Shown here in pieces: positions 42,094 through 49,816 of a DNA stretch of 64,000 nt. The position numbers and the translations under genes were made by a program. Origin of the DNA: Streptomyces olivaceoviridis (lineage in GTDB: Bacteria; Actinomycetota; Actinomycetes; Streptomycetales; Streptomycetaceae); the NCBI RefSeq assembly GCF_014650115.1, contig NZ_BMUI01000009.1:238444-302443 (forward strand). Reading direction: 5' to 3'. The notes under the pieces are model-generated. The model had not been told where the DNA came from. It saw only the letters and a list, made by a program, of their open reading frames with translations, and did no database searches. Numbering within the stretch: position 1 is the stretch's first letter; every line of letters starts with the position of its first letter.

Positions 42094-43026
42094 ATGACGT
42101 CGATCGTGGCAGTCTCCAGCTGCCTTCCCGACACCATCCCGATCGCCCGGTTCCACCGCGAACTCGGGCTGACGGACGTCCAGTTGCGGCGCTACCAGCG
42201 CTTCTACGGGCTGTCGGACGTGTGCCGCGACCCGCAGGCCGACGAGACGCGGCTGCTGCTGCGCGCCGTGGCCAAGCTCGCGGAGCTGCGCGGGCAGGAG
42301 GAGCGGGTCAGGTACGTGCTCCAGGCGCGCACCATGCCCGCCCCGCTGCCGTACCCGCTGACCTCGCTGGGCCCGGTCCAGGACGAACTGGGGCTGCGCC
42401 ACGCCACCGCGTTCGTCGTCTCCCAGCACGCCTGCGCCTCGGGCCTGCTCGCCGTCGACCTGGCCGGCACCCTGCTCGCCGCCGACCCCGACCCGGACGC
42501 CCTCGCCCTCGTCCTGACCGGCGAGAAGGCCGGCACCGGCCACAACCAGTCCATCCCCGACGTCACCGTCATGGGCGAGGGCACCGCCGCGCTGCTGGTC
42601 AGCGCCGACCGCACCGGGCGCAACCGGATGCTCGGCTACGCCGCCCGCACCCACAGCCGGTTCGGCACCGAGTTCATCATGGGCGCCGAGGCCGCCGCCG
42701 ACTTCCAGGACCGGTACGGGCCCGGCCTGTGCGAGGTCATCGCCGCGGCCCTGGAGGAGGCCGGCTGCACCCTCGACGAGCTGGCCCTCGTCCTGCCGCA
42801 CAACGTCAACCGGCTGTCCTGGATCGGCGTGTGCCGCACCCTCGGGCTGCCCCTGGAGCGGGTCTTCCTCGACCTGGTGCCGCACACCGGGCACTGCTTC
42901 TGCGCCGATCCCTTCATCAACTTGCAGAGAGCCACCGAGGTCGGCCGGCTGCGCCCCGGCGACCGCTATCTGATGACCAGTGTCGGCCTGGGCGCGACCT
43001 TCGCCGCCATGGTCTTCGAGCACTGA
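42094..43026 (+). CDS. KAS III-like acyltransferase/ketosynthase
   Basis: A 310-residue thiolase-fold protein of the ketoacyl-ACP synthase III type. The nucleophile is Cys114 in VSQHACASGLLAV and the first catalytic His is His236 in LVLPHNVNRLSWIG. The third KAS III residue, the Asn of the usual GNT loop, is replaced by His267 (HTGHCFCADPFIN), so decarboxylative condensation may be lost and acyl transfer favoured. The C-terminal GATFAAMVFEH is typical. The ATG at 42094 follows GAGGGTGGTGGGC. It is the first gene of an eight-gene operon behind a SARP operator. It probably moves or extends an acyl group carried on the ACP two genes further on. Confidence 0.83.
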   Translation: MTSIVAVSSCLPDTIPIARFHRELGLTDVQLRRYQRFYGLSDVCRDPQADETRLLLRAVAKLAELRGQEERVRYVLQARTMPAPLPYPLTSLGPVQDELGLRHATAFVVSQHACASGLLAVDLAGTLLAADPDPDALALVLTGEKAGTGHNQSIPDVTVMGEGTAALLVSADRTGRNRMLGYAARTHSRFGTEFIMGAEAAADFQDRYGPGLCEVIAAALEEAGCTLDELALVLPHNVNRLSWIGVCRTLGLPLERVFLDLVPHTGHCFCADPFINLQRATEVGRLRPGDRYLMTSVGLGATFAAMVFEH

Positions 43027-43106
43027 GCCCGCGAGTCCGCGCCGAGCCCGGTGCGCCCGCGCGGTCCCGCCGGCCGGTGCGCACCCGAGAGAGTCAAGAG
43101 GTCGAT

Positions 43107-44507
43107 ATGCAATCACCGCCCCCCGGTTTCACCGGCCGGCTCAAGCGCGCCGTCACCGGTGACGCGGGCACCCCGCTGGTGTTCTTCGGCAACTTCGAGG
43201 TGGAGAACCAGTGGGCCCTCGGCGAGCCCGCCCTGCCCCGGGTCGCCGCGCACGCGGGCAGCGCCGTCGTCAACCGCATGGACGAGTTCGCGCTGCTGCT
43301 CGGCGGCAAGGACGACCACGTGGTGCTGAAGACCGCCGTGGACGACGGTTACCGCGCCTACCTGGAGGGGCTCGGCCTCGCCCTGCCCACCGTGCACGTG
43401 GCCGCCGGGCAGGAACCCCGGCGCACGGTCAGCGAGGACGCCCTCGCCGACCCGGACCTGCTGCGCACCCTCACCGCGCTCGCCGCCGACGGCGCCCGGC
43501 TGACCGCCCACGGCATCTCCACGGTGGAGGAGGAGCTGTCCGAGCGGACCGGGCTGCGGCTCGCGGCCCCGCCCGCCGGCCGCTGCAAACACGTCAACAG
43601 CAAGGTCTACAGCCGCCGGCTCGCCGACGAGCTGGGCATCCGGCAGGCGCGCGGCTGGGCCTGCGAGACCCCGGAGGAGCTGGCGGCGGCGGTCGCCGCG
43701 GCCGGCGACCTGCTCGCCGCCGGGCACCGGGTCGTGGTCAAGGACGCGTTCGGGGTGTCCGGCAAGGGCATCGTCGTGGTCGACAACGAGCGGACGCTGG
43801 CCCGGCTGCACCGCATGGCCGCCGCCCAGGCCGAGCGCACCGCACGGGCCGCCGGCACCGCCGTACGCACCGCGCTGGTCATCGAGGAGTGGGTGGCCAA
43901 GCGGGCCGACCTCAACTACCAGTTCACCGTGGGCCGCGACGGCGCCGTGCACTTCGACTTCGTCAAGGAACTGCTCACCGAGGGCGGGGTCCACAAGGGC
44001 CACCGCATGCCCGCGCGGCTCACCGAGCGGCAGGTGGCGCAGATCCGGGAGACCGCGCACCGGATCGGTGAACGCCTCGCGGCGGACGGCTACTTCGGGG
44101 TCGTCGGCGTCGACGCGATGGTCGACCCGGACGAGGGCCTCTACCCCGTGGTGGAGATCAACGCCCGGAACAACATGTCCACCTACCAGGCCGTGGTGCA
44201 CGAGGTCCTGGCCGGGCCGGACGACGTCGCCGTCGCCCGCCACTTCACCGTGCGCCCGCGCCGCCCGCTGCCCTTCGCCGAACTGCGCGAGCTGCTCGGA
44301 CCGACGCTGCACACCCAGCCCGGCGGACGCCCGCACGGCCTGTTCGTCAACAACTACGCCACGGTCAACGCCGCAGCCGCCGACGCCGGCGAGAACGGCT
44401 TCGAGGGACGGCTGTACGGCGTGCTCCTCGCCGCCTCCGACCCGGAGATCGAGGCCCTCGACACGGACATCACCCGCCGCCTCGCGGCCCTGACGGAACG
44501 GAGCTGA
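43107..44507 (+). CDS. ATP-grasp ligase (BtrJ-like amino acid:ACP ligase candidate)
   Basis: A 466-residue protein with a pre-ATP-grasp region (LVFFGNFEVENQWALGEPAL) and an ATP-grasp domain: HVNSKVYSRRLADELGIRQA, the nucleotide loop VVVKDAFGVSGKGIVVVDNE, and the metal-binding GVVGVDAMVDPDEGLYPVVEINARNN. In butirosin synthesis the ATP-grasp enzyme BtrJ attaches glutamate to the carrier protein BtrI. Here the next two genes are a decarboxylase and a carrier protein, the same trio. The ATG at 43107 follows AAGAGG. The amino acid cannot be read from the sequence. A free peptide ligase is the alternative. Confidence 0.82.
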   Translation: MQSPPPGFTGRLKRAVTGDAGTPLVFFGNFEVENQWALGEPALPRVAAHAGSAVVNRMDEFALLLGGKDDHVVLKTAVDDGYRAYLEGLGLALPTVHVAAGQEPRRTVSEDALADPDLLRTLTALAADGARLTAHGISTVEEELSERTGLRLAAPPAGRCKHVNSKVYSRRLADELGIRQARGWACETPEELAAAVAAAGDLLAAGHRVVVKDAFGVSGKGIVVVDNERTLARLHRMAAAQAERTARAAGTAVRTALVIEEWVAKRADLNYQFTVGRDGAVHFDFVKELLTEGGVHKGHRMPARLTERQVAQIRETAHRIGERLAADGYFGVVGVDAMVDPDEGLYPVVEINARNNMSTYQAVVHEVLAGPDDVAVARHFTVRPRRPLPFAELRELLGPTLHTQPGGRPHGLFVNNYATVNAAAADAGENGFEGRLYGVLLAASDPEIEALDTDITRRLAALTERS

Positions 44508-44509
44508 CC

Positions 44510-45793
44510 ATGAGCGACGCCTTCGAGGTGCAGGGCCTGAGCGTCAGCCGGCTCGCCGAGGAGTTCGGCACCCCGCTGTACGTGTACGACGGCGCGGAGA
44601 TCACCGGCCGCTTCCGGGACCTGCGCGCGCGCCTGCACCCCGCCCTGGAGGTCTTCTACTCCCTGAAGGCCAACCCCAACATCTCCGTGTGCGCCCTGCT
44701 GCACCGCGGCGGCGCCCGCGCCGAGGTGTCCTCGCTCACCGAGCTGGTCACCGCCCGGCGCGCCGGGGTGGCCCCGCACGACATCATCTTCCTCGGCCCC
44801 GGCAAGAGCGCCGCCGAACTGGCCGCCTGCCTGGACGCGGACATCCACGCCATCGTCTGCGAGAACCTGGACGAACTCGCGCTCATCGACCGGGCGGCCC
44901 GCGAGCGGGGCGTCACCGCGCGGGTGATGCTGCGCGTCAACCCGGCCTTCTCCGTGAAGGGCTCGGGCCTGACGATGGGCGGCAAGCCCCGCCAGTTCGG
45001 CATGGACGAGGAGCAGCTGCTCGCCGCGGGCCCCGGCCTCGTCGCCCGGTACGACGCCGTACGCCTCATGGGCGTCCAGGTGTACCTGGGCACGCGCATC
45101 CTCGGCGAGGACATCGTCGTGGACAACACCCGGCGCATCCTCGACCTCGCCGAACGGCTCGCGCAGCGGATCGGCTTCCCGCTTCAGACCGTGGACGTCG
45201 GCGGGGGCCTCGGCATCGCCTACTTCGACAACGAGAAGGACCTGGACGTCGCCGAGCTGACCACCCGGCTCAACCCGGTCGTGGAGGCCTTCCGCACCCG
45301 GCACCCCGACACCCGCATGATCATGGAGCTGGGCCGGTTCCTGGTCGCCGCGTCCGGCACCTACATCACCCGGGTCCGCTACACGAAGACCTCGATGGGC
45401 GAGAACTTCGCGGTCACCGACGGCGGCACCAACCACCACATGGCGGCGGTCGGCATCGGCTCGTACGTCAAGCGCAACTTCCCGATGGCCGCGCTGGAAC
45501 GGCTGGACGAGCAGCCCACCGACCCGTGGAACATCACCGGGCCGCTGTGCACCCCGAACGACGTCATCGGCAAGAAGGTGCCCATGCCGCCGCTGCGCGC
45601 CGGCGACCTGATCGGCGTGCGGCGCTCCGGCGCCTACGGCCCCACCGCCTCGCCGGTGCACTTCCTCAGCCACGGCTACCCGGCCGAGGTCCTCGTCCTG
45701 GACGGCACCGCCCATCTGATCCGGGAACGCGACGACAGCGAGGCGATGCTCGCCCGCCAGCGGCTCTACGACGCCGCTCCCGGCGCCCACTGA
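44510..45793 (+). CDS. PLP-dependent decarboxylase, fold III (BtrK/LysA-like)
   Basis: A 427-residue alanine-racemase-fold decarboxylase related to diaminopimelate and ornithine decarboxylases. The PLP lysine is Lys53 in VFYSLKANPNISV. The phosphate-binding glycines are in VDVGGGLGIAYFDNEKDLD. The second-subunit motif is GPLCTPNDVIGKKVPMP with the catalytic Cys. GRFLVAASGTYITRV and the C-terminal SGAYGPTASPVHFLSH are also present. With an ATP-grasp ligase before it (two bases apart) and an ACP after it, it matches BtrK, which decarboxylates glutamyl-ACP to 4-aminobutyryl-ACP. Aspartate to beta-alanine or another acid is possible too. Confidence 0.87.
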   Translation: MSDAFEVQGLSVSRLAEEFGTPLYVYDGAEITGRFRDLRARLHPALEVFYSLKANPNISVCALLHRGGARAEVSSLTELVTARRAGVAPHDIIFLGPGKSAAELAACLDADIHAIVCENLDELALIDRAARERGVTARVMLRVNPAFSVKGSGLTMGGKPRQFGMDEEQLLAAGPGLVARYDAVRLMGVQVYLGTRILGEDIVVDNTRRILDLAERLAQRIGFPLQTVDVGGGLGIAYFDNEKDLDVAELTTRLNPVVEAFRTRHPDTRMIMELGRFLVAASGTYITRVRYTKTSMGENFAVTDGGTNHHMAAVGIGSYVKRNFPMAALERLDEQPTDPWNITGPLCTPNDVIGKKVPMPPLRAGDLIGVRRSGAYGPTASPVHFLSHGYPAEVLVLDGTAHLIRERDDSEAMLARQRLYDAAPGAH

Positions 45794-45820
45794 ACTCCCC
45801 ACCACCACAAGGAGAACGAC

Positions 45821-46090
45821 ATGACCGAGAACACCCTCACCGAGCGCGGTCGCTACCTGGACGCCGTCCGGCAGGGCCTGACCGAGGTGCTGAACAAGGA
45901 CGTCACCGGCGCCGAGGAGGGCGTCCGGCTCTTCGACGAGCTGGGCCTGGACTCCAGCAGCGCGCTCGAACTGCTCATCACCATCGAGGAGATCCTCGAC
46001 GTGCAGTTCGACGCCGAGGAGCTGGAGATGACGCACTTCGAGACGGTCGGTTCGCTCGCCGACTTCGTGGCGGCGGAAGCGGGCGCCTGA
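45821..46090 (+). CDS. Acyl carrier protein
   Basis: An 89-residue carrier protein, acidic and helical, with the phosphopantetheine site Ser45 in ELGLDSSSALELLI. The third helix region is HFETVGSLADFVAAEAGA. The ATG at 45821 has AAGGAGAAC upstream. It is the likely carrier for the amino acid loaded by the ATP-grasp enzyme and processed by the decarboxylase. The phosphopantetheinyl transferase at the end of the same operon can activate it. It is not fused to any synthetase. Confidence 0.92.
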   Translation: MTENTLTERGRYLDAVRQGLTEVLNKDVTGAEEGVRLFDELGLDSSSALELLITIEEILDVQFDAEELEMTHFETVGSLADFVAAEAGA

Positions 46091-46092
46091 AC

Positions 46093-46971
46093 ATGTTCCG
46101 CGCGACCGCGCCGGTACGGCCCCCGGCCCCGGCGACCGGCGCCGCGGGCGGTGTGCCGCGGCTGCTGCGGGCCGGCCGGTACGCGCCGGCCGGGCCCGGC
46201 ACGCCGTACGTGCCGGCCGCCGACCGGGAGGAGTTCTTCCGGCAGCTCGGCGCCCCGCACGGGGTGCCGTTCGACCGCGCCGGGTTCGCCGCCGCGCCCC
46301 GCCGCACCTCCGTGGAGCTGGCCCGGGGCGCGCTCGCCGGACTGGGGCCGCTGTCCGTCGAGGAGGCACCCGAGCTGGCCGTGGTGGCCTCGGCCGCCCC
46401 GGACTTCGAGCACGCCGAGCTGGTCGGCTCCTGCGTGCAGGGCATGCTGCCCGGCGAGCCGCTGACGTTCGGCGTGTCCGACCAGGGCATGCTGGCCCCC
46501 TTCAGCGCGCTGCGGGTGGCGCTGGAGTACGCCCGGCGCCTCGCCCTCCGGCGGCTGCTGGTGCTGGCCGTCGACCAGAGCAGCCAGCCGTTCGCGCTGC
46601 CGGCGGACCATCCCGCGGCAGTCCGCGCGGACGTGGCGGTGGCGCTGCTGTTCGAGTGGGGCGGTGGCGCGGACCCGGTGCACGGCATGGGGCAGCGGCC
46701 CTGGCCGGCGCCCGGGGCCGCGGTGCCGTGGGACGTGGAGCTGCCGCTGGTGGCGGGCGCCGGGGTGCGCACCGCCGTGCCGGGAGTGTGGCCCTGGGCG
46801 ACCTGGGCCGGCACCGGACAGCCGGCCACGGCGGTGTGGTCGGTGCCGGCCGGCCTCGCGGGTGGCGGGCCGGCCCGGGTGGTCGTGGCCGAGCACGATC
46901 CGCAACGCGCGGTGCTGGCGCACTGCACGCTCGACCTCGGGGTGCCGGGGCGGACGACGACGGGGGAGTGA
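46093..46971 (+). CDS. KAS III-like protein lacking the catalytic cysteine
   Basis: A 292-residue protein whose layout follows thiolase-fold ketosynthases: PELAVVASAAPDFEHAELVG, then FGVSDQGMLAPFSALRVALE where the nucleophile elbow should lie, then LRRLLVLAVDQSSQPFALPA. Aligned by eye with the first gene of the operon (VSQHACASGLLAV), the Cys position is Met and the elbow is VSDQGMLAPF. It therefore cannot act as a normal ketosynthase and may be a partner subunit, comparable in logic to a chain-length factor. The ATG at 46093 is two bases after the ACP stop. Family assignment is by eye and moderate. Confidence 0.65.
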   Translation: MFRATAPVRPPAPATGAAGGVPRLLRAGRYAPAGPGTPYVPAADREEFFRQLGAPHGVPFDRAGFAAAPRRTSVELARGALAGLGPLSVEEAPELAVVASAAPDFEHAELVGSCVQGMLPGEPLTFGVSDQGMLAPFSALRVALEYARRLALRRLLVLAVDQSSQPFALPADHPAAVRADVAVALLFEWGGGADPVHGMGQRPWPAPGAAVPWDVELPLVAGAGVRTAVPGVWPWATWAGTGQPATAVWSVPAGLAGGGPARVVVAEHDPQRAVLAHCTLDLGVPGRTTTGE

Positions 46972-46978
46972 GACGACG

Positions 46979-47707
46979 ATGACGGTTCCGCCCGAGGTGC
47001 GGGAGCACGGCGAGCAGGCCCGGACGAGCGCGCGCACGGACGGCCTGGTCCCCGCGCTGACCCTGCTGGTCCGCGCCCTGTCCCCGAAGGTGCCGCCCCG
47101 CGGCCCGCGCGGTCACGCGGTGCTGCCGAAGGAACTCCTGGAGGAGTTCGCGGCGGAGGAGGCGGCCACGCGGGAGGGAGCGCGCCCGGAGGCACCAAGC
47201 TCCGCCGGAGCGACAGGGGTTGACGACTCGGGGCCGCTTCCGGGGCTCGCCGTGCTGCGGCCCGTGCCCGGTCGGACGGCCGAGGCCGCCCCGCCCGCGT
47301 GGGGGTGGGCCCTGGCCTGGCTGCGGCTCGGCATGTCCGAGCGGCTGCGGGACGCCTGCCTGGCGCACCTGGCGGCCCGGCAGAGCGAGGGCACCTCGCT
47401 GCTGATGCAGCAGATGGTGAAGGGCACGCTCGCCGACGTCCTGCTGGAACACCTGGAGATCGAGGGCGTCCTCGACGACCTCGCCACCGGCCGGACCGGG
47501 CCCCTCGGCCCGCTGCGGCCCGCCGACGACGACCGGCACCTCGCCGGTCTCCAGGAGCAGATCACCCGCGTCGACCGCGCGCTGCTGCGGCTGCTCGGCG
47601 CCCACGGCTTCACCGCGGAGGGACCGGGCGCCGCCGCCCACGCCTCCGAACTGCTCGCCGACGCCTACGGCGTGGCCGGCCCCGGCACCGCACGGGAGGG
47701 CGCGTGA
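46979..47707 (+). CDS. Free-standing acyl-CoA dehydrogenase C-terminal-like helical protein
   Basis: A 242-residue protein. After a variable N terminus and a Pro/Ala-rich stretch, residues 110-230 are a helical bundle like the C-terminal domain of acyl-CoA dehydrogenases: WALAWLRLGMSERLRDACLA, EGTSLLMQQMVKGTLADVLL, then LAGLQEQITRVDRALLRLLG. The N-terminal and middle (FAD/beta) domains are missing and no catalytic Glu motif is seen. It overlaps the following full dehydrogenase by GTGA, so a hetero-oligomer is plausible. The start ATG at 46979 lies eight bases after the previous stop. Confidence 0.6.
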   Translation: MTVPPEVREHGEQARTSARTDGLVPALTLLVRALSPKVPPRGPRGHAVLPKELLEEFAAEEAATREGARPEAPSSAGATGVDDSGPLPGLAVLRPVPGRTAEAAPPAWGWALAWLRLGMSERLRDACLAHLAARQSEGTSLLMQQMVKGTLADVLLEHLEIEGVLDDLATGRTGPLGPLRPADDDRHLAGLQEQITRVDRALLRLLGAHGFTAEGPGAAAHASELLADAYGVAGPGTAREGA

Positions 47708-48864
47708 TCAGCCTGCCCGCCTCGCTGGCCACGGCACACCGGGAGGTGGGCCGCTGGGCCGACGACCTTCGGCAGGGCGCCCTGGAGCTGGACCGGGACC
47801 CGGACGCCATCCACCGCCACCTGGACCTGCCCGCCGTACGGTTCCTCGCCGGCCATCAGGTGCCGGCCGACTGGGACCGGGAGAGCGCGGTCCCCGGGAG
47901 CGGACCCGCGCACGGGCTGGCCACCCTGGAACGGGTGCTGGTGAGCGAGGAACTCGCCCGCGGTGACGCCGGGATGATGCTGGCGTCGCCGGGTGCGTCG
48001 ATGTGCGGGGTGCTGCTCGGCGTGCTGGGCTCCCCCGAGCAGCGCGCATGGGTCCACGGCCGGCTCGCCGAGCGTCCCCGCTGGACCTGCTTCGCGCTGA
48101 CCGAGCCCGAACGGGGCTCCGCCATCGGCGAGATGACGAGCACCCTCACCCCGGTGGGTGACGGCTCGTACGTCCTGGACGGCGAGAAGCGCTACGTCGG
48201 CAACGCCGCCCGCGCCGACCTGGGCGCCGTCTTCGCCCGGGTCGCGGGCACCGAGCGGCTGGGCGTGCTGGCGGTGCTGGTCGACACCTCCGACCCGGGC
48301 TTCCACGCCGAGCCGCTGCCCACGGTCGGGCTGCGCGGCGCCCAGCTCACCCGGGTCCGGCTCGACGGGGTGCGGGTGCCGGCCGAGCGGGTGCTGGGCA
48401 CGCATCTGCCGCCGACCCGGCGCGGCATGTGGAGCATCGTGCACGTCTTCAACCGGCTCCGGCCGAGCGTCGCCGCCATCGCCCTGGGCATCGCGCGGGC
48501 CGCCCACGACTACGTCGGCGAGCACCGGCTGTTGTTGCGCGGTCCGGAGCGGGAGGCGTACGAGGAACTGGGCCGGCGGATCGACGCGGCCCGGTCGCTG
48601 ACGTACCGGGCGGCCCTCGCGGTGGACCGCAGGCCCTCCGCCGGCCAGCTGGCGTCGGCGGCGAAGGCCAGGGCCTGCGAGGTCGCCGAGGAGGTGACGC
48701 TGCGCGCCCCGGACTTCTTCGGCCCCGGCGCCCGCATCGACCATCCGCTGCTCGACAAATGGGCCCGGGACGCCCGGGGCGTGGAGTTCATGGAAGGCAC
48801 CCGGAACATCCAGAAACTCAACCTGTTCCAGGGGCTCCACACCGGAAAGGTGGGCCGGAACTGA
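47704..48864 (+). CDS. Acyl-CoA dehydrogenase-family flavoenzyme
   Basis: A 386-residue dehydrogenase with all three domains: an N-terminal helical part (ATLERVLVSEELARGDAGMM), the beta domain with the FAD signature WTCFALTEPERGSAIGEMTS, and a C-terminal helical part ending DKWARDARGVEFMEGTRNIQ, where MEGT carries the usual catalytic Glu. It introduces alpha,beta double bonds into acyl thioesters; here the substrate may be the acyl group on the cluster ACP. The GTG start overlaps the preceding gene. A conserved lipid-tailoring role as in lipopeptide clusters is the alternative. Confidence 0.87.
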   Translation: MISLPASLATAHREVGRWADDLRQGALELDRDPDAIHRHLDLPAVRFLAGHQVPADWDRESAVPGSGPAHGLATLERVLVSEELARGDAGMMLASPGASMCGVLLGVLGSPEQRAWVHGRLAERPRWTCFALTEPERGSAIGEMTSTLTPVGDGSYVLDGEKRYVGNAARADLGAVFARVAGTERLGVLAVLVDTSDPGFHAEPLPTVGLRGAQLTRVRLDGVRVPAERVLGTHLPPTRRGMWSIVHVFNRLRPSVAAIALGIARAAHDYVGEHRLLLRGPEREAYEELGRRIDAARSLTYRAALAVDRRPSAGQLASAAKARACEVAEEVTLRAPDFFGPGARIDHPLLDKWARDARGVEFMEGTRNIQKLNLFQGLHTGKVGRN

Positions 48865-48895
48865 CCATGCCGGAACTGACCATGCCGGAACTGAC
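48854..48895 (+). repeat. 15-bp tandem repeat at the phosphopantetheinyl transferase start
   Basis: GCCGGAACTGACCAT occurs twice exactly (48854-48868, 48869-48883) and a third time with changes at its end (48884-48895). It duplicates the start codon and ribosome-site context, giving two consecutive MPELT starts and the preceding gene's last codons. Confidence 0.8.
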
Positions 48896-49658
48896 GGACC
48901 CGGAACCGGCCGGGATCACACCGGCATCCGCGTCCGATGCCGACGAGGTGGAGATCTGGCGGATTCCGCTGGACTCCTGGCCGGATCCGGAAGGATATCC
49001 GCCGGAACTCGAGGACGTCCTGGACGACGCCGAGAAGGAACGCGCGCGACGGGGCACGGAACCGGGAATGCGGCGGCGTTTCGTCATCGCGCACGCCGCC
49101 CTGCGGATCATCCTCGGGGAGCGGCTGGGCCGGGCCCCGGAATCGGTGCGCCTCACCCGGGGCCGCTGGGGAAAACCGCGGCTCGCGCAGGGCGACGGAC
49201 CGCACTTCAGCCTGTCCCACTCCGGTGAACTGGCCCTGCTCGCCCTCGCCCCGCGGCCGGTGGGCGTCGACGTGGAACGGCCGCGTGCCGGACTGGACCC
49301 GGCGCGCCTGGCCGAGCGGTTCTTCCCGGCCGAGGAGAGCGCCTGGGTGGCTCGCGACGGCCGGCGTGCCTTCGCCCGGTTGTGGACGAGGAAAGAGGCG
49401 TGTGTCAAAGCGGCCGGCGGACGGCTCGCCCAGGGAATGGCGCTGCCCGTGGGACGGTTCTCCGGGCAGGCCGCCGTCCGCGATCCCACGGGAGCTCTTC
49501 CCGGGACCTGGCGCGTGCAGGACGTACCGCTCACCGGTGCGTATGCGGGGGCCGTCGCCCTGCTCGGCGACGGTCCCTTTTCCGTGTCACTCCGGATGTG
49601 GTATCACGTCCCGCCAGAACAATCCGGCTCCGTGTGGAACACGTTGGGTGTCAAGTAG
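48867..49658 (+). CDS. Sfp-type 4'-phosphopantetheinyl transferase
   Basis: A 263-residue enzyme that moves phosphopantetheine from CoA to carrier-domain serines. The family motifs are FSLSHSGELALLALAPRPVG, GVDVERPRAG (magnesium Asp) and RLWTRKEACVKAAGG (WxxKEA). It would activate the ACP of this operon and the T domains of the two synthetases. Two in-frame ATGs (48867 and 48882) arise from a tandem repeat, and either can start the protein. It is the last gene of the eight-gene operon. Confidence 0.92.
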   Translation: MPELTMPELTDPEPAGITPASASDADEVEIWRIPLDSWPDPEGYPPELEDVLDDAEKERARRGTEPGMRRRFVIAHAALRIILGERLGRAPESVRLTRGRWGKPRLAQGDGPHFSLSHSGELALLALAPRPVGVDVERPRAGLDPARLAERFFPAEESAWVARDGRRAFARLWTRKEACVKAAGGRLAQGMALPVGRFSGQAAVRDPTGALPGTWRVQDVPLTGAYAGAVALLGDGPFSVSLRMWYHVPPEQSGSVWNTLGVK

Positions 49659-49816
49659 AAGAAACTCCCCCCACATCGGAGTACTTGTACCCGTGATCGC
49701 GCTCCGGGACCTCACTAGTTTTCTGTCGGTGAGGAGCGCGCCAAAGTGCCGGCCGGTGCCCAAACCCCGGCCGTTTCCGTGATCCGGGTATTTCTTTCCA
49801 GGAGGGGAGAGCAGAC

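Noticed and set aside
49727..49748. CTGTCGGTG upstream of the MMPL gene as a fourth damage-type promoter
   Set aside because: The upstream element is close, but the hexamer after eight bases is GCCAAA, not TANNNT.
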